Assembly: GCF_001601825.1 (NCBI RefSeq)
Contig: NZ_LUJK01000011.1
Coordinates: forward strand, 1 to 64,000
DNA length: 64,000 nucleotides
Origin: Limnobacter sp. CACIAM 66H1
GTDB lineage: Bacteria > Pseudomonadota > Gammaproteobacteria > Burkholderiales > Burkholderiaceae_B
Direction of reading: 5' to 3'
A model generated the notes under the pieces. The model was not told the DNA's origin and made no database searches. It was given only the letters and a program-made list of their open reading frames with translations. This document shows, one piece after another, positions 45,704 to 53,404 of this stretch (position 1 is its first letter; each line of letters opens with the position of its first letter). The position numbers were made by a program, and so were the translations under genes.

Positions 45704-46453
45704 TTAACTGAAAAAACCAAACGCCCACGGTATTAAAAGCGCTCCAAAAATACCATGTAAACCCATGCCCAAGCTGGCATAGCGCCCAGCCTCGGGGTGC
45801 ACTGAAAATGCCCGTGCCGTGCCAATACCATGCGCGGCAAGCCCCATGGTAAAACCGCGCACCCACCAACGCTTCATGCCCATGAAATTAAACAGCCAGG
45901 TGCCCACAGCTGCCCCCAGAATACCTGTCACGATTGCAAACAAAGCCGTGAGCGTGGGTGAGGCACCAATGCGCTCGCTCACCCCCATGGCGATGGGCGC
46001 TGTCACCGATTTGGACCACAAGCTTTGAACAATGTCCAGGTTGGCGCCCAACAAGTGAGCAGTACCTAAGGCGCTACCAATGGACAAAGCACCTCCCACC
46101 AGCAAGGCCGCACTGAGCAGGACCAGCGTGCGAATGGTTTGCCCCTTGACCGCAGTCAGCCCTTGATAAATTGGAACCGCCAATGCCACGGTTGCTGTGC
46201 CCAAAAGAAAGTGTACAAACTGGGCACCTTCAAAATACTGCTGGTAACTTAAGCCGGTGACTTGCAAGAATGCGGCCAACAGCAACACGGCAATCATGAC
46301 CGGGTTGGTGAATGGGTGTTGCCCACTTTTTTTGTAGCACCACAGACCAAGCTGATAGGCCAGCAAAGTGAGAAACAAAGCACTAAGCGGGTTACCGCTA
46401 AGGTAAACCCAAATTTCAGGGAGTTCCAGCACGCGACGGGCAGACTCACTCAT
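45704..46453 (-). CDS. LrgB/CidB family membrane protein
   Basis: A 249-residue protein with about seven helices, LrgB/CidB/YohK type. Typical segments are YLSGNPLSALFLTLLAYQLG at the start, LWSKSVTAPIAMGVSERIG in the middle and MKRWWVRGFTMGLAAHGIGTARAF near the end. With CidA it is linked to murein hydrolase control or to transport of small organic acids or glycolate. Its start overlaps the CidA-like gene by 8 bases, so both are co-translated. Confidence 0.93.
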   Translation of the reverse strand: MSESARRVLELPEIWVYLSGNPLSALFLTLLAYQLGLWCYKKSGQHPFTNPVMIAVLLLAAFLQVTGLSYQQYFEGAQFVHFLLGTATVALAVPIYQGLTAVKGQTIRTLVLLSAALLVGGALSIGSALGTAHLLGANLDIVQSLWSKSVTAPIAMGVSERIGASPTLTALFAIVTGILGAAVGTWLFNFMGMKRWWVRGFTMGLAAHGIGTARAFSVHPEAGRYASLGMGLHGIFGALLIPWAFGFFS

Positions 46454-46820
46454 TCTTGCCGCCTTCGCTGACCTCGCCCGGCATAAAACGGGCAGCCAGC
46501 TTGTCCAGCAACCACGCAGTACCCGTTAGGGTAACCACCACACTGACCAGGAGGGTGATCAAAATCACCACACCAAATTCAGCGAGCACAGGCCAGAAAA
46601 CCACCACACCCACTGCCGCAGGCACAAACAGCAAACCCAGGTTTGCGGTGAACACATTTGCAGTCGATTGAATATCGGCAGGCACACCACCTTTGATGAA
46701 GAAAAACACCAGCAAGGCGATCAAACCCAGTACAGGACCGGGAATGGATGGAAACAAGGCAAAACTGAGCAACTCGCCCAAAGCCTGAAAAGCAAGAAGT
46801 ATCGTCAATGATTTAAGCAT
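46446..46820 (-). CDS. CidA/LrgA family holin-like protein
   Basis: A 124-residue protein with four helices of the CidA/LrgA family. FQALGELLSFALFPSIPGPVLGLIALL is the family signature (only part given). An in-frame ATG six residues earlier (46838) is possible, but the segment MLKSLTILLAF fits the family start. It is the first gene of the cidA-cidB pair and divergent from the OmpA gene. Confidence 0.9.
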   Translation of the reverse strand: MLKSLTILLAFQALGELLSFALFPSIPGPVLGLIALLVFFFIKGGVPADIQSTANVFTANLGLLFVPAAVGVVVFWPVLAEFGVVILITLLVSVVVTLTGTAWLLDKLAARFMPGEVSEGGKNE

Positions 46821-46926
46821 GTGGCAGTGTAGCGCCATGAAATTTTTATAGTCAACCTGTAAAACGGTGAGGCGTTAGAATGAAGTTGACAGCAATTGAT
46901 TTAGAACAAAACCCAAGGAATACACC

Positions 46927-47595
46927 ATGAACAAATTCAAACTTTCAGCAATCGCCCTTACTTTGTTTGCCGCAGGCTGTGCCAGCAACGGCGGCGGTAT
47001 CTTTCAGCAACCGCAAGCCCCACAACAGCCCGCCCCCGGGTCGCCCGTGGCCGTAGCAGGTTGTCCGGTTGCCCCTGAGCGCAAAGTAGACAACACCAAA
47101 ACTGCAATTGGTACCGCAGTGGGGGCCATCGGCGGCGCTATTGTGGGCAACAGCATCGACGGCAAAGACACCGTTCGCGGTGCAGCCTTGGGTGGCCTTT
47201 TTGGCTACCTGGTGGGCAGCCAGATTGCAGTGCGTGAACAGCGTGATGGTTCTGTCATGCTGGATATTCCGGGCGCCGCCTTGTTCGACACCAACAAGAC
47301 TGCAATCAAGCCACAATTTGCCGGTACTTTAGACCAAATTGCCGCCACACTGCGTGACAACCCCAACACCATTGTTTGCGTGATTGGCTACACCGACAGC
47401 ACTGGCAGCGACGAGTACAACCAGGACCTTTCAGTGCGCCGTGCCCAATCGGTCACCAGCTTTCTGACTGGCAAGGGTATCGATGGCGGTCGTTTGACTG
47501 CGGCGGGCTTGGGCGAACGCTTCCCGGTCGCGACCAACGACACTGAGGCGGGTCGCACTCAAAACCGTCGCGTTGAGATGTACGTGCGCAACTGA
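46927..47595 (+). CDS. OmpA family lipoprotein
   Basis: A 222-residue outer-membrane lipoprotein. The signal sequence ends in the lipobox AAGC (C18-like position). A Gly-zipper stretch (AIGTAVGAIGGAIVGN) is followed by an OmpA-like C-terminal domain that binds peptidoglycan (GYTDSTGSDEYN, LSVRRAQSV, GERFPVATND, NRRVEMYV). It is similar in layout to YiaD/Pal-like proteins. AAGGAATACACC precedes the ATG. It is divergent from the CidA gene and ends at a strong terminator. Confidence 0.93.
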   Translation: MNKFKLSAIALTLFAAGCASNGGGIFQQPQAPQQPAPGSPVAVAGCPVAPERKVDNTKTAIGTAVGAIGGAIVGNSIDGKDTVRGAALGGLFGYLVGSQIAVREQRDGSVMLDIPGAALFDTNKTAIKPQFAGTLDQIAATLRDNPNTIVCVIGYTDSTGSDEYNQDLSVRRAQSVTSFLTGKGIDGGRLTAAGLGERFPVATNDTEAGRTQNRRVEMYVRN

Positions 47596-47630
47596 ATCTG
47601 ATTCAGCTGCCTTTGGCATGCTGCAGCAAT

Positions 47631-47661
47631 AAAAAAAGCCACCTTCGCAGGTGGCTTTTTT
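47631..47661. terminator. Bidirectional terminator between ompA-like and fadD genes
   Basis: GCCACC-ttcgca-GGTGGC is flanked by A7 on one side and T6 on the other. It lies 36 bases after the OmpA-like stop (+ strand) and 30 bases after the fadD stop (- strand), so it serves both. Confidence 0.9.
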
Positions 47662-47691
47662 GCTGATCTCACCGCTAGATGCAGTGTCCTT

Positions 47692-49461
47692 TTACGCAGT
47701 TTCTTTTGGCTTGTCGCGAAGTTCGCGGCGCAAAATTTTGCCCACAGGTGTTTTAGGCAAGTCGTCGCGGAACTCAACAAAGGACGGGATCTTGTAACCA
47801 GTCAGGTTCTGGCGGCAATGTGCGATCAGATCTTCTTTGGTCACACTGGCGTCTTTCTTCACCACGACCAGCTTCACTTTCTCGCCAGTCACTGGGTCGG
47901 GCACGCCCACCACGCCACATTCCAGAACACCTGGGTGCTGGGCAACCACGTCTTCAATTTCGTTCGGGAACACATTGAAGCCGCTTACGATAATCATGTC
48001 TTTCTTGCGGTCTACAATCTTCACGAAGCCTTGCTCGTCCATGGTGCCAATGTCACCAGTCGCCAGCCAGCCATCTTTGTCGATTGTTTTGGCGGTTTCT
48101 TCAGGGCGGTTCAAGTAACCCAACATCACTTGCGGACCACGCACACAAATTTCGCCAGGTTCATTCAAACCAGCCCACAAGCCATCGTCGCGCTTCAAAC
48201 GAACTTCGGTTCCCGGAATGGGCAAACCGACATTGCCGCGGAATGCAGGGCGCTCAACGCCATGCAGGGGAGGAACGGTCACCACTGGTGAAGTTTCTGT
48301 CATGCCGAAGCCTTCAGAAATCGCGCAACCAGTGACTTTGTACCAACGCTCAGCGATGGGCTGTTGCAAAGCCATACCGCCACTCATTGCAAACTTCATG
48401 TCCGAGAAATCGCGCTTGCAGAATTCTTCGTTGTTCAGGAAAGCATTGAACAAGGTATTCACTGCAGTGATCACATGGAATTTTTCTTTCCGAAGCACCT
48501 TCATCACGGTGCCCACATCACGTGGATTGGCAATCAGAATGTTGCGTGCACCAAAAGTCATGAACAACATGCAGTTCACGGCCAGCGCGTAGATGTGATA
48601 AAGCGGCAGCATGGTGACCACGCAAATCGGGTCTTTGCCAATGGCTTCGCTCATCCAGGCCAGACCCTGTTCCATATTGCTCATCAGGTTGCGCTGGGTC
48701 AGCATTGCGCCTTTGGACACGCCAGTGGTGCCACCGGTGTATTGCAGCAACGCCACATCGTCCAGCTTCGGGCTGGGTTTTGGAAAAGAAACACCCTTGC
48801 CAGCAGCCAGTGCTTTCTTGATGGGTACGGCCTGAGGCAAATTGTAGGCTGGCACCATCTTCTTGATTTTGCGCATCACGAAGTTGACGATGAAGCCCTT
48901 CAAGCCACCCAGCAAGTCGCCCAGTTGGGTAATCACGATGTTCTTAACCTTCGTACCCTCCAGCGATTGCTGCAGCGTGTTGGCGAAGTTCTCGAATACC
49001 ACGATCGTGGTGGCGCCAGAGTCTTTCAACTGGTGGTTCAGTTCACGCACGGTGTACAGGGGGTTCACGTTGGTCAGTGTACAACCCAGCTTCATGGCAC
49101 CCACAAAACACACGGGGAACTGCACGCAATTGGGCAGCATGATGGCCACAACGTCACCAGCCTTCACACCAATCGATTTCAGATAGCCCGCAAACTGGTC
49201 AGACATGTCGTCGACCTGCTTGTATGAAAACTCAGTGCCTGCAGACACAAACGCGGGACGGTCTGCGTACTTTTTGAGGCACTCAACCACCAGCTCCAGC
49301 ATGCTGTTGTAACGCAGTGGTGGCATGTCACCAGATACACCAGGAGGGTAGCTTTTGGTCCAGTAACGGGACTCAAACAGCTCCTGTGCTTCTTTGCTGA
49401 CGAAACCATTGAATTGATCGGGCGATACCTTAGGGGCTGCCTCGTCGGGACGTGCTGACAT
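47692..49461 (-). CDS. fadD: Long-chain fatty acid-CoA ligase
   Basis: A 589-residue AMP-forming acyl-CoA synthetase. The ATP motif QYTGGTTGVSKGAM, the FGMTETSP segment and the C-terminal GWLATGDIG and DRKKDMIIVSGFNVFP are all present, as is the lysine near the end in KTPVGKILRREL. The start is chosen at ATG 49461, which has AGGAGATC before it; the frame continues 12 residues upstream without one. It activates fatty acids for the FadE/FadB/FadA pathway in the same region. A promoter with TATACA and an operator-like palindrome precede it. Confidence 0.95.
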   Translation of the reverse strand: MSARPDEAAPKVSPDQFNGFVSKEAQELFESRYWTKSYPPGVSGDMPPLRYNSMLELVVECLKKYADRPAFVSAGTEFSYKQVDDMSDQFAGYLKSIGVKAGDVVAIMLPNCVQFPVCFVGAMKLGCTLTNVNPLYTVRELNHQLKDSGATTIVVFENFANTLQQSLEGTKVKNIVITQLGDLLGGLKGFIVNFVMRKIKKMVPAYNLPQAVPIKKALAAGKGVSFPKPSPKLDDVALLQYTGGTTGVSKGAMLTQRNLMSNMEQGLAWMSEAIGKDPICVVTMLPLYHIYALAVNCMLFMTFGARNILIANPRDVGTVMKVLRKEKFHVITAVNTLFNAFLNNEEFCKRDFSDMKFAMSGGMALQQPIAERWYKVTGCAISEGFGMTETSPVVTVPPLHGVERPAFRGNVGLPIPGTEVRLKRDDGLWAGLNEPGEICVRGPQVMLGYLNRPEETAKTIDKDGWLATGDIGTMDEQGFVKIVDRKKDMIIVSGFNVFPNEIEDVVAQHPGVLECGVVGVPDPVTGEKVKLVVVKKDASVTKEDLIAHCRQNLTGYKIPSFVEFRDDLPKTPVGKILRRELRDKPKETA

Positions 49462-49505
49462 GTACTGATCTCCTGTGAACCGAGCGAATGCGGCCAAGGA
49501 GCGGT

Positions 49506-49562
49506 GCCACTCTGGGTGGCTTTTTATGTCTCCCCGGCTGAGCCTGCTTGGGCTCGGTTTTT
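49506..49562 (+). other. Two terminator-like hairpins antisense to the fadD leader
   Basis: GCCAC-tctgg-GTGGC followed by T5 (49506-49525) and GAGCC-tgcttg-GGCTC followed by GG and T5 (49540-49562) have the form of + strand intrinsic terminators. No + strand gene is upstream for 1.9 kb. They lie in the untranslated leader of fadD; they may block antisense transcription or form hairpins in the fadD message. Confidence 0.45.
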
Positions 49563-49570
49563 ATAAGTGT

Positions 49571-49598
49571 TGTATAAGACTTCCGGCAAATTCAACAA
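49571..49598 (-). promoter_or_regulatory. fadD promoter
   Basis: On the - strand, TTGTTG (49593-49598) and TATACA (49571-49576) are separated by 16 bases. This gives a leader of about 100 bases before the fadD ATG. Confidence 0.4.
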
Positions 49599-49610
49599 TA
49601 CCATTCTTCC

Positions 49611-49632
49611 CGCGATTTTGGTAAGAATCGCG
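49611..49632. promoter_or_regulatory. Palindromic operator candidate upstream of fadD
   Basis: CGCGATT-ttggtaag-AATCGCG has perfect 7-base arms around 8 bases. It lies just upstream of the -35 hexamer of the fadD promoter. A FadR- or TetR-like regulator site is plausible. It does not match the GGTAA-n6-TTACC sites near fadA. Confidence 0.4.
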
Positions 49633-49708
49633 TAAGTTAACCCAAAGAATTCAGGATTTTAGACGCAGTACTCGATTTACCGGCGCAATTTTCCCAGCGG
49701 AAAAAACA

Positions 49709-50710
49709 TCAAATACCCAGCAAATTTCGCTTTTTGATTTCTGCGCGGCTCAGCACCGGTGTGATACAGGCGTCCACCTTGCCAAACACTTGCTCCCAAT
49801 GGGCAAGAGGCTGAGAAGCAATCAACGCCTTCATGTCAGCCAGCATCTGAATTGCGGGCGGGGTGCCTGGCATGGCACCGCGGCTCCAATGAATATTGAC
49901 CCACTCTGGCTTGCCCATGGCCTCGCAGGCCACTTTCCAGAACTTGTGCTCGAGTGAACCCACCGCCAAATGACGCTGATCCGCAGTTTTGTACACGTTG
50001 TAACAGGCCAGGCCACCGCTGAGCAAGTCGTCTTGATGGCGAGCAGGTTTGCCACTGAGCATGATCCACATTTGCTCCATGCTCTCGGGCATGATGTTTT
50101 GCTTCCACAGGTTGTGGGTCATGGACACATCCACAAACGTACCTTGGCCTGTGCGCTGGGCCTTCAACAAGGCCGCCAAGATGCCTTGCACAGCAGCGGA
50201 AGTGCCTCCAAACAAATCGCCAAACTGTACCGCAGGCACCGGGATGTCGCCGTTGGCCGTTTGCAAACCATCGAGCACGCCACTTAAGGCCATGTAGTTG
50301 ATGTCGTGACCAGCCTTTTCAGCCAACGCCCCCTGTTGACCGTAGCCCGTGATGCAACACATCACCAGCTTCGGGTTCAGCGCTTTCAAAGTGTCGTAGC
50401 CACAGCCCATGTCGGCCATGACGCCGGGACGGAATCCATCAATCAGCACATCGGCCTTGGCAGCATGATCCTTCAAAGCCTGAATGCCCTCGGGCGTACG
50501 AAAGTCGGCAGTCACAATCTGTTTGCTGCTGTTCAACGCGGCATACAACATGGGCATGCTTTTGGCATCATCCCCGTGGGGCGGCTCCATCTTGATGACC
50601 TTGGCACCCATTTGCTGCAGGATCAGCGACGTGGCTGGTCCGGGCAAATTGCGCGACAAATCAAGAACGGTAATGCCTTCGAGCAAGGTGGGGTCTTGAA
50701 TGGGTGACAT
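49709..50710 (-). CDS. CaiB/BaiF family CoA-transferase or alpha-methylacyl-CoA racemase
   Basis: A 333-residue family III CoA-transferase fold protein starting at MSPIQDPTLLEG; an open frame extends far upstream over the repeat region, but the family N-terminus (TVLDLSRNLPGPATS) fits this start. The segment GHDINYMALSGVLDGL, with His and Asp in the places used by racemases, points towards alpha-methylacyl-CoA racemase rather than transferase. Such a racemase would let branched-chain acyl-CoAs enter beta-oxidation. It lies between fadE and fadD on the same strand, after a 275-base region with a nested palindrome. Confidence 0.88.
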   Translation of the reverse strand: MSPIQDPTLLEGITVLDLSRNLPGPATSLILQQMGAKVIKMEPPHGDDAKSMPMLYAALNSSKQIVTADFRTPEGIQALKDHAAKADVLIDGFRPGVMADMGCGYDTLKALNPKLVMCCITGYGQQGALAEKAGHDINYMALSGVLDGLQTANGDIPVPAVQFGDLFGGTSAAVQGILAALLKAQRTGQGTFVDVSMTHNLWKQNIMPESMEQMWIMLSGKPARHQDDLLSGGLACYNVYKTADQRHLAVGSLEHKFWKVACEAMGKPEWVNIHWSRGAMPGTPPAIQMLADMKALIASQPLAHWEQVFGKVDACITPVLSRAEIKKRNLLGI

Positions 50711-50770
50711 GTGTGACGGCCTTGGTAAATAGTTGAGTACGAAAACGGTTGCTGGCGAATGAACCGGCTC

Positions 50771-50970
50771 AATGCCCCGTGGATGCGGGGCGATACTCGC
50801 TTCGCCTGGCTTTGCAAGGTTTCCCGGCGGATTCGCAGCGCGGGGCGATTGCGTAGCAATCGATGCGAAGACGCCGAGGCGTTTCGCATGCCCCAAGCAA
50901 GAAGCATCAAGCCGGAAAAAGAAACCTTGCTGAGGGCGAAGCGAGTAACACCCCAAGTCAATGGGGCATT
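50771..50970. repeat. 200-base nested palindromic element
   Basis: The outer arms are AATGCCCC (50771) with GGGGCATT (50970), TACTCGCTTCGCC (50794-50806) with its exact reverse complement (50935-50947), and GCAAGGTTTC (50814-50823) with GAAACCTTGC (50921-50930). Inside are GGGGC/GCCCC, a 7-base hairpin CGATTGC-gta-GCAATCG and a hairpin ATGCGAA/TTCGCAT. It fills most of the gap between fadE and the CaiB gene. It looks like a REPIN/MITE-type mobile repeat or a structured RNA. Confidence 0.7.
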
Positions 50971-50985
50971 ACACATTCAAACGTT

Positions 50986-53331
50986 TTAAGAGTTTACAAC
51001 TCTCAAGCGCTCGCCCTGCACGGCCGCACCATGCGCAACATTGGGCACGTTCGCACATTCAAAACCTGGAGCATAGGTTACGGAGTTGTCACCAAAGAAT
51101 TCCTGCGGTGTGAACTCGTCGACCATGATGGCTTCGAGGCTGATGCGATTGGCTCGGTCCAGCAGCTTTTTGTCAGCTGCTGTAATAATGCCTTTGGCCA
51201 ATGCGGCCTCGGCCATTTCTTGTACAGAACCTTTGTCCACCAGCTTGGAGCGGCGCGCCTGAATCACTTTCATTTGCACCACCTCGGCTTCCTGAACAGC
51301 CTGGAAGGCTGCCATCAAACGCTTCACGCCCGTGGTTTGGGCCAACACTTCATCGCTGTCCAGGTCCGCCAGGTTGAACTTGGGCATGTACAAGTCGCCA
51401 GTGATGCGCCCGAGTTGTGCACCACTCTTGGTAATCGATTTGGCCACAGTGGGCACCAAACGATCAAGACCTGAACCCACCAATGGATTCACGCGCAGGC
51501 TGAAATAACCAACGGTGCGCAACAGAAAACCGACTGCGTTGTTGCCAAAATTGGCGTAGATCGACTCGAATGCTTTTTGCACCTTGGCCAAAGCATATTC
51601 GCAGGCGTATTGCACCAGCGGCAAGTCTTCTTTGATCTCGCCCTCAGCCACGTAGCGGCGAATGGTTGAAATCGCCAACAGCTGCCAACCCAATGCATCC
51701 GCGAAATGACCAGTCAGTTGCTGGCGTGCTTTCAGCTTGCCGCCCACAGTAATCAGCGCCATGTCGGTGAGGAATGAATAGCGCGATGACGCCCATGCCA
51801 GCTTGCGCAAATAAGGTGTTACTCCATCCACTTTGGGCGTGCTGGCCAGGTAACCACGGGTCAAGGTAAGGCCAATCAAGCGACCGGTGTTCACCACCAT
51901 GTGACCAATCCAGCCCTTCAGCGCGCTGCTGAATGTGGGCAGGTCATTGGCTTCCAGTGCATTCGCAATTTTGAATGCATAGGGGTGGCAGCGCACTGCA
52001 CCCTGGCCGAATGTAATCAGCGAACGGGTCATGATGTTGGCGCCTTCAACTGTAATAGCGACTGGGGCTGAACAGTAGCCGCGGCCAATCACGTTGTTGG
52101 GGCCTTGCATCACACCGGCACCAGCCATCACGTCCATGGCGTTTTTCGCTTGCTCACGTGAAAGTTCGGTGAGGTAGGCTTTCCACACAGCTGACACCAC
52201 TGGGGGCTGTTCGCCGTTGTCCAGTGCACTCAATGCGTACACACGCGCAGCCTCGCTGAGGTAAGCCATGGCTGCAATCTCGGCCAGCTTTTCCTGAATA
52301 CCTTCCATCTCGGCAATGGGCATGCCGAACTGCTGGCGAACACGGGCGTATGCTCCCGAAGCAGCCGCTGCCGCACGGATGCCGCCCACTGCACCGGCTG
52401 GCAGTGAAACCGCGCGACCACCTGCCAGCTGTTCCATCAACATGCGCCAGCCTTGGCCTGCGCACTCTTTGCCACCAATAATTTCGTCTGCATCAATGAC
52501 GACGTCGCGGCCAATAATCGGGCCGTTGTAGAACGCATCACCAATCGGCTGATGGTGTTTGCCCATTTCCAAACCAGGCGAACCACGGTGCACCAAGGCC
52601 ACGGTAATGCCTGGCTCTGCACCTTTGCCCAACAAATTCTCGGGGTCGTGTAGTTTGAATGCCAGCGAAATCAGGTTGGCCACCGGTGCCAACGTGATGT
52701 AACGCTTGCGGAAGTTCAGCTTGATTTGAACCTTGCCTTCAGCGTTATTGAACACCACGCCGCGCGCCAGGATGGACGCTGCATCGGATCCCGCAGTGGG
52801 TTCGGTCAAACCGAAACAGGGCAGGTATTCGCCACTGGCCAGGCGTGGCAGGTAATGTTCTTTCTGTGCCTGAGTACCGTAGTGCTTGATCAATTCAGCT
52901 GCACCCAAGCTGTTGGGAATCACAACCAGTGTTGACAGCAGTGGGCTGTGCGATGTGATCATCGCCATGATGGTGGAAATGGCGTTGGCCGAAAATTCCA
53001 GGCCACCAAACTTTTGGGGAATCAGGAAGGAATAAAAACCGGCAGAGGCCAAAAAGTCGACTGCTTTTTTCGGAATGATGCGTGTGGTCGCAATTTCATG
53101 CGGGTCGCACATTTCGCACAGCTGTTGCACTGGGCCGTCGATGAAATCGCGCTCGCGCTGATTCAATTTCGAGTACGGCTCGGCAAACATTTTTGCAAAA
53201 TCGGGCTTGCCGGAAAACACCTGCCCGTCAATCCATACCGTGCCTGCTTCAAGCGCCTGGCGCTCGGTCGGCGAAATTTGCGGCATGGCTTTGGCTTTGA
53301 TCAAGCCATTCATGATTGCTTTGAATACCAT
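50986..53331 (-). CDS. fadE: Acyl-CoA dehydrogenase (FadE type)
   Basis: A 781-residue enzyme in the size class of FadE (about 800 residues), larger than the 380-400-residue ACAD family. FAD-linked dehydrogenase segments are CFGLTEPTAGSDAAS, the HQPIGDAFYNGPIIG region and GQGWRMLMEQLAGGRAVSLP. The extra C-terminal domain fits DUF1974. It makes trans-2-enoyl-CoA in the first step of beta-oxidation. The ATG at 53331 is preceded by AGGAG with good spacing. It follows fadB with a 73-base gap containing a hairpin. Confidence 0.93.
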   Translation of the reverse strand: MVFKAIMNGLIKAKAMPQISPTERQALEAGTVWIDGQVFSGKPDFAKMFAEPYSKLNQRERDFIDGPVQQLCEMCDPHEIATTRIIPKKAVDFLASAGFYSFLIPQKFGGLEFSANAISTIMAMITSHSPLLSTLVVIPNSLGAAELIKHYGTQAQKEHYLPRLASGEYLPCFGLTEPTAGSDAASILARGVVFNNAEGKVQIKLNFRKRYITLAPVANLISLAFKLHDPENLLGKGAEPGITVALVHRGSPGLEMGKHHQPIGDAFYNGPIIGRDVVIDADEIIGGKECAGQGWRMLMEQLAGGRAVSLPAGAVGGIRAAAAASGAYARVRQQFGMPIAEMEGIQEKLAEIAAMAYLSEAARVYALSALDNGEQPPVVSAVWKAYLTELSREQAKNAMDVMAGAGVMQGPNNVIGRGYCSAPVAITVEGANIMTRSLITFGQGAVRCHPYAFKIANALEANDLPTFSSALKGWIGHMVVNTGRLIGLTLTRGYLASTPKVDGVTPYLRKLAWASSRYSFLTDMALITVGGKLKARQQLTGHFADALGWQLLAISTIRRYVAEGEIKEDLPLVQYACEYALAKVQKAFESIYANFGNNAVGFLLRTVGYFSLRVNPLVGSGLDRLVPTVAKSITKSGAQLGRITGDLYMPKFNLADLDSDEVLAQTTGVKRLMAAFQAVQEAEVVQMKVIQARRSKLVDKGSVQEMAEAALAKGIITAADKKLLDRANRISLEAIMVDEFTPQEFFGDNSVTYAPGFECANVPNVAHGAAVQGERLRVVNS

Positions 53332-53360
53332 GGTTACTGCTCCTGTTTTCGTCATTCATC

Positions 53361-53394
53361 GCGAAGCAGGCTGCTCTGGGACAGCTTGCTTCGC
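53361..53394. repeat. Intercistronic hairpin between fadB and fadE
   Basis: GCGAAGCA (53361-53368) with TGCTTCGC (53387-53394) and inner GCTG with CAGC form a hairpin of 12 base pairs with one mismatch and an 8-base loop. No T run follows. It may stabilise the fadAB part of the transcript. Confidence 0.5.
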
Positions 53395-53404
53395 AGGGTA
53401 AAAA

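Noticed and set aside
48364-49227. 287-codon + strand frame opposite fadD
   Set aside because: The fadD frame holds all AMP-binding motifs; this one is its mirror.
49709-50956. Longer start of the CaiB/BaiF gene at 50956
   Set aside because: The extra 82 residues come from the nested palindrome and do not resemble the family; the ATG at 50710 gives the normal N-terminus.
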